From positions 112,537,219-112,601,218 of the forward strand of contig CM071571.1 in NCBI GenBank assembly GCA_036426205.1: a stretch of 64,000 nt of DNA, in the 5' to 3' direction. Source of the DNA: Ascaphus truei (taxonomy: Eukaryota > Chordata > Amphibia > Anura > Ascaphidae). Each line of letters opens with the position of its first letter. Position 1 is the first letter of the stretch. Below, piece by piece: positions 21,254-32,100 of this stretch. The notes beneath the pieces were generated by a model. The model had not been told where the DNA came from, made no database searches, and was given only the letters and a program-made list of their open reading frames with translations. The translations under genes were made by a program, and so were the position numbers.

Positions 21254-22120
21254 CCAACAAACGCAGACCCCCCTGAGGTGGGTACAGGTTTTTCCATAGA
21301 GGCCTTACAATTTGTAAGTAAACAGTTGTCTACAGTCTCCCAGCAATTGGCCAAGTTCTCCCCTCAGGAGACCCCCATGGCTCCAACGCCACCGGTTGCC
21401 ACAACCTATGCCAGCTCTGGACCCCGTATTCCTTCACCGAATCGCTATGATGGGGACCCCCTCGCCTGCCGCGGTTTCTTAAACCAATGCGAGGTGCAAT
21501 TCGAGATGTCCCCCTCCCTGTTTCCCACTGGCCGTGCTAAGGTAGCGTATATCTACGCCTTGCTCACCGGAGACGCTCTCGTCTGGGCCTCCCCCCTATG
21601 GGAGCGCAAAAGCGAATTAACGCAAGATTACTCTCTCTTCAGACGCCAGTTTCAACTTGTATCGATACTCCTGCACGGTGCGAGACAGCCGCATTCTCTC
21701 TTTCTCATATATCACAGGCCCGAAGATCTGCTGCCAAATACGCCATTGAGTTTCATATGCTAGCCGCTGAAACCAAATGGAATGATGAGGCATTCGCCGA
21801 TGCGTACTGGCACAGACTCTCAGATACCTTGAAGGACGACCTAGCTACTCATGCCCGGCCTTCATCCCTGGAGGAGTTGATTACCCTGAGCGTACGCATG
21901 GATCAGCGTACTCAGGAGCGACGGCATGAGAGGCACTGTTCTCGCTTTCCTTCTTCTGTTGTCTCTCACAGGTCGCCTACAACTCCCCTCCTGGCACTGG
22001 AGTCTCCGGAGCTGATGCAGGTCGGCAGTCAGCAACTTCGGGCCACGGAGAGAGTGCAACGTCGTCTGAATAGACTTTGCTTCTACTGTGCTTCTCCGTA
22101 ACATCGTCTCCAGAATTGTC
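21245..22120 (+). pseudogene. gag: gag of the sushi-type element (frameshift and stop)
   Basis: It starts MQSPTNADPPEVGTG inside the PBS. The capsid region contains RIPSPNRYDGDPLACRGF, then the LLTGDALVWASPLWE motif typical of vertebrate sushi/RTL-type gag. A frameshift near 21690 moves the reading to the frame with AKYAIEFHMLAAETKWND and LSDTLKDDLA. The C-terminal zinc knuckle reads CFYCASP, stop, then HRLQNC, so the CCHC box is intact apart from one stop codon at 22099-22101. Gag would form the particle shell. Two disruptions make it a pseudogene. Confidence 0.9.
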
Positions 22121-22139
22121 CCCTGAAGCCTGGAAACGG

Positions 22140-22549
22140 GCACACCCAGTAAAGGTAGAGGGGCTTCTACTGGGTACTGTCTTTCCTTGCCCCTCTCTCC
22201 CCGAATCTTTCACAAAGAAGTTTCTGCTTCTTGCTACGTTGGAGGGTCCGAACCTTTTCCTGCAGGTAGAAGCTTTCATCGATTCGGGATCTGGTGGTAA
22301 CTTCCTGGACCAGAAGTTCGCTTCGGAGAATCGTATTCCCATGGTCAGAAGGAAAACTCCCATTGGACTCGAGGCCATCGACGGCCGACCACTCCAGCCG
22401 GCGTTTATCATTTGGGAGTCTATTCCTGTCACACTGACCTTGGCTGACGGTCATAAGGAGGTAATAATCTTCGATATTTTTCAATCCCCTACAGTGCAAA
22501 TTATTTTAAGATTGCCTTGGCTTCAACTCCACAATCCGCACATTGACTG
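22140..22549 (+). pseudogene. pol: Aspartic protease region of pol
   Basis: The active-site motif DSGSGGNF sits at 22281-22304, followed by VTLTLADGHKEVIIFDI and a degenerate ILRLPWLQLHNP (usually ILGxPWLxxHNP). One protease unit is present, as expected for a gypsy pol. The frame is open for 157 codons and ends at a TGA before RT. Confidence 0.85.
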
Positions 22550-22559
22550 AACCGGTAAT

Positions 22560-23588
22560 CTGCCTCTCCAGTGGCCTTCGTCTGCAGATGATGTTCCTGC
22601 AGAGTCTCCTGTTGCAGTGCTTGCCGGCCTGGATTCCGTTCCCTCTAATCTATCGATCCTGCCTTCCGTGTATCATGAGTACTTGGATGTGTTCAACAAG
22701 GTGCAAGTGGAGGTTCTGCCACTCCATCGCCCGTACAATTGTCCAATTGATCTGATTCCTGGGACCATCCTGCCTAAGTCTAAGTCATATCCCCTCTCCG
22801 TCCCGGAGACCGACGCCATGATGTCCTACATTCAAGAAAATTTGGAGAAAGGATTCATCCGCAACTCTACCTCCCCTGCCGGGGCTGGCTTCTTCTTTGT
22901 AATGAAAAAGGATGGATAACTTAGGCCGTGCATTGACTTCCGCGGACTCAATAAGATCACGGTGAAGAACCGGTATCCCCTTCCGCTTATCTCTGAACTG
23001 TTCAATCGTCTCAAGGGGGCCTCTATCTTCTCAAAGCTTGACTTAAGAGGTGCCTATAATCTCATTCGCATAAGGGAGGGGGACGAGTGGAAAACAGCAT
23101 TTAACACAAGATCAGGACATTATGAATATCTTGTTATGCCCTTTGGTTTATGCAACGCTCCTGCCGTTTTTCAAGAGTTCATGAACGACATCTTCCGCGA
23201 TGTATTGGGAACATTTGTCATAGTCTATCTGGATGATATTCTTATTTTCTCTAAAAGCCTGGAGGAACACATTTCACATACCAAACTAGTGCTTTCTAGG
23301 CTCTGTTCTCATCACCTATATGCCAAGATGGAGAAGTGTTTGTTCCACCAGACCTCTACTGCCTTCTTAGGCTATACAATCTCCAGCCAAGGCTTCTCCA
23401 TGGATCCAGAAAAACTGAAAGCTGTTCTCGATTGGCGGCTGCCTAATTCACTCAAGGCTGTGCAGCGTTTTCTCGGCTTTGCCAACTATTACAGGAAATT
23501 CATCAAAAAAATTTCTTCTATTGCTCTTCCCATCACCGCATTGACCAAGAAGGGCGCCGATACCACTTCCTGGTCCCCGGAGGCTTGA
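22560..23588 (+). pseudogene. pol: Reverse transcriptase region of pol
   Basis: One frame carries the linker (VYHEYLDVFNKVQ), VMKKDG, then an in-frame TAA at 22917-22919, then [40 protein letters not shown] and the catalytic YLDD (23226-23237). The thumb and connection [12 protein letters not shown] follow. All RT blocks are recognisable and in the standard order. The stop and the loss of frame at 23588 make it inactive. Confidence 0.92.
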
Positions 23589-24167
23589 GGTACTCAAGAA
23601 GGCTTTTGTTTCCGCACCCATCCTACGCCATCTGGACACCCCCCTCCCCTTCACTTTGGAGGTCGACGCCTCGGACGTAGGAGCTGGCGCAGTTCTTTCC
23701 CAGAATACTTCTCCCCAAGAGAAACTCCACCTTTGTGGTTTTTTTTCGCGGAATTTTCATCTGCCGAAAAGAATTATGATGTTGGTAATCATGAACTTTT
23801 GGCCATAAGACTGGCTCTTCAAGTATGGAGGCACCTGTTGGAGGGTTCCAAGGAACCAGTTGCTATCCTCACTGACCACAAAAATTTGTTGTATATCGAG
23901 AGGGCTCGTTGCCTGGGATCCCGCCAAGCTCGTGATCGCTCTTCTTCTCCCGCTTTAACTATACTATTTCATATATTCCTGGTACCAAAAATGTCAAAGC
24001 AGACGCTCTCTCTCGTCAGTTTGCCACAGAAACCGAAGCTAATGAAACCACGGAGCCTATTCTTCCTGCCAAATGTATAATTTCCGCTAACAACTTCGAT
24101 GTGTTGGACGAAATCAACAAAGCTCAAGCTCACATTCCCAAGCAGGTTCAGGGTACCAGAAGTACGC
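23589..24167 (+). pseudogene. pol: RNase H region of pol, truncated before integrase
   Basis: The block [18 protein letters not shown] is in one frame, then the frame shifts to one with [12 protein letters not shown] and [14 protein letters not shown]. It continues through a DALSRQF-like end of RNase H and stops around 24167, where the TGTGACATAG repeat begins. Catalytic Asp and Glu positions (DASD, HELLAI, TDHK) are visible. Integrase and chromodomain are missing. Confidence 0.85.
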
Positions 24168-24334
24168 TGTGACATAGTCCAAAGATGTTAGGCAGCTTTC
24201 TGCCCCGTTTTAGAGCAGAAAGTGCAGGAATAGTTAATGATCCGTTCCACAGCTTCCCATTAACTCAGGCAGCTGGATGGAAAATATAGACCACAGATTA
24301 CAATGGCTCTAGTTCTCCCTCACCTGCTCTTCTA
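24168..24334. repeat. 167-bp direct repeat, copy 1 (TGTGACATAG start)
   Basis: Nearly identical to 25676-25842. It starts TGTGACATAGTCC at the point where the sushi element breaks off. The TGTGAC start resembles an LTR terminus, so both copies may be 5' fragments of one LTR family. Confidence 0.75.
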
Positions 24335-24392
24335 GCGCGCGTCTCTGCAAAAAAAAAAAAAAACCTCCCTTGTCTCCTGATTGGCTGGCGCG

Positions 24393-25098
24393 TGCTGCAC
24401 ATTAAGAACAGCGCTGCATGCAGCACATTAAGAACAGCACTGCATGCTGCACATTAAGAACAGCACTGCATGCTGCACATTAAGAACAGCACTGCATGCA
24501 GCACATTAAGAACAGCACTGCATGCAGCACATTAAGAACAGCACTGCATGCAGCACATTAAGAACAGCACTGCATGCTGCACATTAAGAACAGCACGGCA
24601 TGCAGCACATTAAGAACAGCGCTGCATGCAGCACATTAAGAACAGCACTGCATGCTGCACATTAAGAACAGCGCTGCATGCAGCACATTAAGAACAGCAC
24701 TGCATGCTGCACATTAAGAACAGCACGGCATGCAGCACATTAAGAACAGCACTGCATGCAGCACATTAAGAACAGCACTGCATGCAGCACATTAAGAACA
24801 GCGCTGCATGCAGCACATTAAGAACAGCACTGCATGCAGCACATTAAGAACAGCGCTGCATGCAGCACATTAAGAACAGCGCTGCATGCAGCACATTAAG
24901 AACAGCACTGCATGCAGCACATTAAGAACAGCACTGCATGCAGCACATTAAGAACAGCGCTGCATGCAGCACATTAAGAACAGCGCTGCGTGCAGCACAT
25001 TAAGAACAGAACTGCATGCCGCACATTAAGAACAGCACTGCATGCTGCACATTAAGAACAGCGCTGCATGCAGCACATTAAGAACAGCGCTGCATGCT
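24393..25098. repeat. 26-bp minisatellite, about 27 units
   Basis: Tandem copies of GCACATTAAGAACAGCRCTG with CATGCA or CATGCT linkers. The junction GCTGCATGCAGC is a 12-bp perfect palindrome in many units. Variants (ACTG/GCTG, GCAGC/GCTGC) are interspersed, consistent with array homogenisation. There are no unique spacers. Confidence 0.95.
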
Positions 25099-25675
25099 GA
25101 CACAGTATCTTTTGTATCTTGAGCTATCCTATATCTACCATTTTTTGGGGTGACAGGTGTTCTTAAGATCTTTGTTGCTATACGTGTACATATGCTCATT
25201 ACAATAGACAATATACATTATAATTAACTCGTATTGTACATTATACATCAGCATAGTAGGACACTACTTACTATTCACCCATATATATTTGGAGTCTCCC
25301 TACAATCTCATTCAGTTCACTATATATCCATCAACATGCATAATTAATCATATAGATTACAATGTATTGTGTGGACAGAGATGATTGAGTGATTATGTCT
25401 ACATCACCACTACACATAGAGGAATTTTTATACATTTCTTATTGTAAATACTTCATTTGATTGCGTGTATTCTATATTTTGGATGTAATAAAACTTTGTT
25501 CTTTTTTGGTTTTACTATATTTGCTGGTCCATTTTTATCAATTATGATTGCCAATCAGATATTATCTGAAGGGCTATTACTGTCCTAAATATCATCATAT
25601 TATGTATTGAGTGCAGTAACTGGGGTACTTTGGATCAACTCTGTGCATGTTAAGATGCAAAGCCAGTAAACCTAC
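25099..25675. other. AT-rich stretch, no gene seen
   Basis: Contains an AATAAAAC polyadenylation-like signal at 25488 followed by T-rich sequence, but no recognisable element. Confidence 0.5.
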
Positions 25676-25842
25676 TGTGACATAGTCCAAAGATGTTAGG
25701 CAGCTTTCTGCCCCGTTTTAGAGCAGAAAGTGCAGGAATAGTTAATGATCCGTTCCACAGCTTCCCATTAACTCAGGCAGCTGGATGGAAAATCCAGACC
25801 ACAGATTACAATGGCTCTAGTTCTCCCTCACCTGCTCTTCTA
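25676..25842. repeat. 167-bp direct repeat, copy 2
   Basis: Matches 24168-24334 with very few changes; divergence begins immediately after CCTGCTCTTCTA. A Tc1 element is inserted about 105 bp downstream. Confidence 0.75.
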
Positions 25843-25947
25843 ATCACATGCACAGGTACTTAGAGCAGAGAGGTTTTGCATTTCACTCTCTCTCCTTGGA
25901 GCCTGGGGGCTGGGGGTGTCGCTGCTCCCCTGCATCCAGTATCGGGG

Positions 25948-27555
25948 CAGTTAGGTCCGGATATAATTGGACACTGATACAAGTTTTGTTATTTCGGCTG
26001 TGTACCAAAATAAATTCAAGTTACAGTTAAATTATGAAAATTGGCTTAAAGTGCAGTCTATCAGCTTTAATTTGAGGGTATTCACATCCAATATGTAGCC
26101 TTCTCTTTTTCTAAGGACCAAAAGTAATTGGACAATTGACTCAAAAGCTGTTTCATGGACAGGTGTGGGCTATTTCTTGTTATTTCATCATCAATTAAGC
26201 AGGTAAATGGTCTGGAGTTGATTCCAGGTGTGGCATTCACATTTGGAAGCTGTTACTGTGAACCCACAACATGTGGTCAAAGGAGCTATCAATGCAAGTG
26301 AAACAGGGCATCCTTAAGCTGCAAAACAAAAAGAAAATCCATCACAGAGATAGCAGGAACATGAGGAGTGGCCAAATCAACAGGATGGTACATTCTGAAA
26401 AAAAAGAACGCACTGGTAAGCTCTGCAACACAAAAAGGCCTGGACATCCACGGAAGACAACAGTGGTGGATAAACGTAGGATCCTTTCCATGGTAAAGAA
26501 AAACCCCTTCACAACATCCAGCCATGTGATGAACACTCTCCATGCATAGGTAGGCATATCATTATCCATGTCTACCATAAAGAGAATACTTCACGAGAGC
26601 AAATACAGAGGGTTCACTACAAGGTGCAAACCATTCATAAGCCTCAAGAATAGAAAGGCCTGATAAGACTTTGCCAAACATTATCTAAAAAAAGCCAGCC
26701 CAGTTCTGGAACAGCATTCTTTGGACAGATGAAACTAAGATCAACCTGTACCAGAATGATGGGAAGAAAAAAGTATGGAGAAGGCTTGGAAAAGCTCATG
26801 ATCCGAAGCATACCACATCATCTGTAAAACACGGTGGAGGCATGAGCATGCATGGCTTACAATGGCACTGGGTCACTAGTGTTTATTGATGATGTGACAG
26901 AAGACAGAAGCAGCCGGATGAATTCTGAAGTGTATAGGGATATATTGTCTGCTCAGATTCAGCCAAATTCAGCCAAATTGATTGGACGGCACTTCACTTT
27001 ATAGATGGACAATGACCCAAAACATACTGCGAAAGCAACCCAGGAGTTTTTTAAAGCAAAGAAGTGGAATATTCTGCAATGGCCGAGTCAATCACCTGAT
27101 CTCAACCCAATCGAGCATGCATTTCACTTGCTGAAGACAAAATGTAAGGCAGAAAAACCCACGAACAAACAACAGCTGAAAACAGCTGCAGTAAAGGCCT
27201 GGAAAAGCATCACAAAGGAGGAAACCCAGCGTTTGGTGATGTCCATGCGTTCCAGACTTCAAGCACTCATTGCCTGCAAAGGATTCTCGACAAAGTATTA
27301 AAAATGAACATTTTATTTATGATTGTGTTAATTTGTCCAATTACATTTGAGCCCCTGAAATAAGGGGACTGTGTATGAAAATGGTTGCAATTCCTAAACA
27401 TTTCATACGATATTTTTGCTCAACCCCTTGAATTAAAGCTGAAGGTCTGCACTTCTATTGCATATTGGTTGTTTCATTTCAAATCCATTGTGGTGGCGTA
27501 CAGAGCCAAAATTATGAAAATTGTGTCAGTGTCCAATTATTTCCGGACCTAACTG
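25948..27555 (+). mobile_element. Tc1-type DNA transposon, inactive
   Basis: About 1.6 kb, the normal Tc1 size. The ends CAGTTAGGTCCGG and CCGGACCTAACTG are inverted, with similarity extending inward past GACACTGA. TA follows the right end; the left flank reads GG instead of TA, so the left duplication has mutated. The transposase is frameshifted. Confidence 0.9.
26271..27301 (+). pseudogene. Tc1 transposase relic
   Basis: The N-terminal paired-like region starts MWSKELSMQVKQGILKLQ and includes a GRPR-type AT-hook-like motif (here KRPGHPRKTTVVDKRR). It is interrupted by a TAG at 26547. The middle shows WTDETK (26722-26739, first catalytic Asp) in a shifted frame. The C-terminal frame from 27005 has MDNDPKHTAKATQEF (second Asp) and SPDLNPIEH (third catalytic residue, Glu), giving a DD34E arrangement. 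It ends CKGFSTKY. Several stops and frameshifts prevent a functional product. Confidence 0.9.
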
Positions 27556-27655
27556 TATTACCCACTGTCCTCATTATCAACTGGGAGCTCCCCACAGAGC
27601 TTATTCACTGTTTTTCTCTTTTGTATAAATGCACGGTTGTATAGTTTTGTCACTG

Positions 27656-27690
27656 ACTGTAATATCTATATCTATATATCTATATCTAGA
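27656..27690. repeat. TATATC microsatellite
   Basis: Repeats of TATATC and TATATCTATATC. Confidence 0.8.
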
Positions 27691-27782
27691 AAAAGATGAA
27701 CAGCCAGCACTCCAATATAGCTCATTTTGGTAGGTGCATGTCCCATAATAAGTAGATAAACATACAATACCGTAGCACCACC

Positions 27783-27817
27783 CTGAGGAAGGGCCCGTTA
27801 GTGGGTCCGAAATGTTG
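27783..27817 (+). ncRNA. Degenerate hammerhead-like motif
   Basis: CTGAGGA (fits CUGANGA), an unpaired A, then GGGCCC / GTTAGT / GGGTCC forming a 6-bp stem with one G-U pair, then GAAA. A proper stem III and cleavage UH are not evident in the following TGTTGGTG. It is probably a degenerate ribozyme or a conserved fold in a Penelope-like or other retroelement 3' region. Confidence 0.3.
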
Positions 27818-27914
27818 GTGATTTGTCTAATTTTTTCTACAATATATGTTCATTTTTCACAAACCTGAGTGCTGTTTGCTGATTCCCGTGCGAACGGTAT
27901 TGTATGTGTATATA

Positions 27915-28570
27915 TATAAGAAGATAAAAACAAGTAGCTGAACGGGAACAAGCAGAAGTGGAGATATTTATGGAGACAAGGATATGAGAAGGAGAAAGGA
28001 AGTAGACTTGAATTTAAAGCGGGGTAGAGATGTAGCAAGTAGGAAGGAAGGGGTAGATGAGGAGGGTAAGTAGAGACTTAGAATGAAAAGAGAGTAAATA
28101 GGGAGAAGGGAGGTCAACGGAAAGCTTTAGAATAGTGATAGATAGATAGTGGGAGCGGTGACTGGAAATAGAGTGTAGGGGGAAGTGGAGTGGGAATTAG
28201 TAGGTTAGATATTAATGGAGGAAGAGAAAGGTTAAAAGATAGGTTGAATGGGAAAGGAGAAGGGAAGTAGGGAACGGAGATACACAAGACTGAGAGAGTG
28301 AGAGAAGGTAGAAAAATAGACAGTTTTGGAATAGTGGACGATAGATGGTGAGAGTGGTGACTGGAAGTAGACGGTAGGGGGAGGTGAGATAGGATTAGAT
28401 AAGTAGGTTATCAAAGGAAGAGGTGGAAGGGTAACAGAGGGGCAGAGGCAAGTTGAGCAAGAGAGGAGCAGGGAACTAAGGAACGGGGAAATGAACAAGC
28501 AAGAGACACAGAAGAGATGGACGGGATGGAGGGAAAGCTATAGAAAGAGAAAAGAGAAAAAGAGGGGAAG
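27915..28570. repeat. Long purine-rich tract with a ~195-bp internal duplication
   Basis: The plus strand is overwhelmingly A/G for about 650 bases. Within it, the block starting AGAATAGTGATAGATAG (28130) recurs in diverged form at GGAATAGTGGACGATAG (28327), each followed by a GGTGACTGGAA phrase. It is noncoding on both strands. Such tracts can form triplexes. Confidence 0.8.
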
Positions 28571-28748
28571 CTCATAATCACAGGGGGATGAGGCTAAGAC
28601 ACCACAGATCTAGCTGGATACCCTAAGGTGGTGTTAAAAAAGCAAGGGACAGAGTCAGGTTCAGTTCATTTCATGTTGGGTTTTATTAATTCAAGCTCTG
28701 AAAGAGCGAGGCGGGAGAGGGAGGGAGTGACCTGCTTCAGTAATCCGT

Positions 28749-29129
28749 ATGGGCCACACACTAAGGGGGAGGAAGGGAGATCTCCTGGACCTTAGTGAAG
28801 CCCTTTGGGACTGGTTTAGAGGGGTGAGTGATCTTCATCCTACGGTCCCCCTGGTCGATTGGAGAGGAGACCAGCCACCCAAAGGCGGTGATCTCGTCGT
28901 GGAGGCGGCGTTGCAGAGACGACGAGAACTCTATTGTTTTATATCTTGTTTATTGTATGTTGTGTCCCCCCAAGTGTTCCCTTCTGTGTGCTCCCCCTTG
29001 TGTTTTTCTATAGGTGGCGACGAGAGGTATCGCAGTACAACGCGAAGAAGCGTCCGAGAACATGGCCCAAAGGTAGTTCGCAGATCCAGACACCGACAGC
29101 GAGACCATCTCACGCTCTTAAATGAGTAA
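28749..29129 (+). CDS. Open frame upstream of and overlapping LINE ORF2, possible ORF1 remnant
   Basis: 126 codons ending in a TAA that overlaps the ORF2 start (ATGAGTAA). The first ~55 residues (LLDLSEALWDWFRGVSD and following) could be an ORF1 C-terminal remnant. The middle is translated from a pyrimidine-rich stretch ending TTTTTCTATAG, which looks like a splice acceptor, so it may not be protein. There is no coiled coil or RRM, and a full ORF1 is absent upstream. Either the LINE is 5'-truncated within ORF1 or this is untranslated leader. Confidence 0.35.
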   Translation: MGHTLRGRKGDLLDLSEALWDWFRGVSDLHPTVPLVDWRGDQPPKGGDLVVEAALQRRRELYCFISCLLYVVSPQVFPSVCSPLCFSIGGDERYRSTTRRSVREHGPKVVRRSRHRQRDHLTLLNE

Positions 29130-32100
29130 GGAACTCAGGCTAGTATCACATAATACTAAAGGGTTTAACAGCCCAGCTACCAGTAAGCGCAGAATAGCCT
29201 TCCGAGATTATAAGCGTAAGGGAGCAGAAATTCTGTTTCTGCAAGAAACACACTTCTCTCAAGACAACTACCCAAAATTTCTGGATAGGGATTTCCCAAC
29301 ACATTTTCTGTCCTCCGCAAAGGTGAAAAAGAAAGGGGTGGCCATACTAATACATAAACGGATACCGTTCGTACCCGATAAGACCTTCAAAGACAAAGAG
29401 GGAAGATTCCTTATAGTCAGAGGCGCAATCCAAGGGTTTCCAATCACCCTAGCAACAATCTATGCCCCCAACGAGACGGCCCCAGGTTTTTTTTCTACCT
29501 TCTTTGGGAAACTTAACAAGGTGGCCAGAGGCAACATTATTGTCGCTGGGGACCTGAATAGGGCGCTACGGACGGACCTTGACAGATGCTCCTCCACTAA
29601 TACTACACACAGATCTGACATACTAACAATTAAAAAAGGGCTACGTGACTGCCAATTACTTGACATATGGAGGGAACAGCACCAGAGACTGAGAGAATAC
29701 ACCTTCTACTCACACCCACATGACTCATATAGTAGGATAGATTACTTCCTTTTATCCAATAGAATGGTCCCTGGGGTCTCTCACACCGAGATCCATGATA
29801 TTTCATGGTCCGGCCATGCATCCATAGAGCTGCAATGCACACTCATCCCACTAGACAGACCCAGAGCGAACTGGAAACTAAATGAACTCTTGTTGAAAAT
29901 CCCAGCCCTACAATTGGAAATAGGGGAACGGATCACACAATACTTCGAGGAGAATGAGGGGAGTGTGACTACCCATTCCACTCTGTGGGAGGCCCATAAG
30001 GCTACCCTCAGGGGGGTCATTATCAATCTGGCCGCTAAGAGGAAAAGAGAGCGGGAAAGTAAAATTTTGAAACTAGAGGACCAGCTATCGGAGCTTTCCT
30101 CCTTACACCAGAAAAATAAAAATGCCCATACATTAACCAAAATAATAGCCACTAAAAATAGCCTTAATCTCCTCTCCGCTCAGGCTGAGAAGGAATTGAC
30201 CTGGTCCAAACGGAAATTCTATGAAAAAGCTAACAAGCCGGACACACTACTTGCCAATAAGCTAAAAAACAAGCTTCCAAATTACCACATTCACGCAATT
30301 CGAAACCAGGACGGGGACCTTACCTCCATCCCAGCGAACATAGCAGGGGAATTCAAAAGATATTACGAATTATTATACAACGGAGATAAGGTCACCCACA
30401 CCCCAAAAACAAAGGAAGAGTTACGGACCTTCCTAAAAGAGGCGCAATTACCCATTTTGAAGAGATGTGAAAGGAAGGCACTCCAGTTGGACTTCACGAT
30501 GGAGGAACTCTCTGGGGTCATCAAAACATTAAAACCAGCTAAAGCCCCAGGCCCAGATGGCTTCTCAAATTTATATTACAAGAAATATTTAAAAATTCTT
30601 GCCCCCCACATGTTGAAATTATTCAACGAAATTTTAGCAGGGGCCTCATTCCCAGCACAAATGCTCCAAGCCTCAATTTCGGTGATCCATAAACCCGGAA
30701 AGGACCCGGCAGACTGCAAGAGCTACCGGCCCATTTCACTGATTAACTCGGACCTTAAAATATACTCTAAACTCATAGCCAACAGGGTGGGTAGTGTCCT
30801 TCCCGGGTTGATACACACGGATCAAGTACGGTTTATCGGAGGTAGACAAGCGGCAGATAACACCAGGAGAATTATAGATTTGATTGATCTGGCCCAAAAA
30901 GAAAAAATACAATCCATGGTGTTAAGTCTGGACGCCGAGAAAGCCTTTGATAGAATAGACTGGCCCTACCTTTCGGAAACATTGAGAGCATTTGGCTTTG
31001 AGGGACGCCTCCTGCAGGCCATCCTGGCGCTGTATAAAAATCCATCAGCAAGAGTGAGATATCAAGGCTTCCCCTCAGAACAGTTTGAAATCAAAAGCGG
31101 AACACGTCAAGGATGCCCGCTGTCGCCACTACTGTTCGCCTTATGCATAGAGCCTTTGGCGGCACACATTAGACTTAACCCAGATATCTCTGGGATCCCA
31201 TTGGGAGACCAAATGCACAAAGCCGCGCTTTATGCGGACGATGTCATTCTCACAATAACAAAACCTCTCACATCTCTCCCAAATATATTCAACATACTGG
31301 GCAAATTTAACCAAATTTCGGGATTTAAGATCAATCAGTCAAAATCAGAAGCCCTCAATATTAATTTACCAAAAGAAATCGAAAAACTGATTGACCTCAA
31401 TTTTCAGTTTAAATGGCAACCCTCTGCGATCAAATATTTAGGGGTATATCTCACGAGAGAATACAAAACTTTATATAAAGCAAATTTCCCCAAGATCATA
31501 AAGACACTGGGGGAGGATCTCCGAACCTGGATGAAGGGGAATATCTCATGGATTGGGAGGATACATAGCGTGAAAATGAACCTCCTCCCAAAGATGCTAT
31601 ATCTTTTCCAGAGTCTCCCTATCCCATTGGTACAGGCAGACATCCTCTCCCTCCAGTCAAAAATTATGAAATTTATTTGGAATGGGAAAAACCCACGAAT
31701 TAATAAAGGGATTTTAAAACGTTCCACACTACGCGGAGGGCTAGCGGTGCCTTGCTTGCAGGCCTACTATAAAGCAGCCCAATTAGGGCAGATTTTCCAA
31801 TGGCACACAGACCCAAGCCTTCGGAGATGGGTCGAGTTGGAAAAGAGATGTTGTGCACCAATTGAAATCCGAAATTTAATCTGGCTACCCAGAGAAGGGG
31901 TACGCAAGATGAACAATCCGCTACAGACCATGGTCAATTCGTTAAAAGTCTGGAAGGCCACGAAGTTTAAATGTAACCTGACAACCAAGGCGTCAGTAAT
32001 GACACCAATAATGGGCAACCCAGACTTCGCTCCGGGCCTGAATAGCAAAAATGTCTTAATTTGGACTCAGAAGGGATTCTCCCGTCTAAAAGATCTGGAG

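Larger units (their letters stand above)
20268..24167 (+). mobile_element. Sushi-type Ty3/gypsy retrotransposon, 3'-truncated
   Basis: In order: LTR (20268-21242), gag with capsid-like region and zinc knuckle, DSG protease, RT with YLDD, and RNase H. The sequence stops around 24167, before integrase, chromodomain and 3' LTR. Stops and frameshifts break gag, RT and RNase H, so it is inactive. The gag motif around RYDGDPLACRGFLNQCE and the self-priming signals place it in the Tf1/sushi chromovirus-like group. Confidence 0.9.

Noticed and set aside
24393..25098. CRISPR-like regular repeats
   Set aside because: Units are contiguous 26-bp tandem copies without unique spacers, in a vertebrate-type context; this is a minisatellite.
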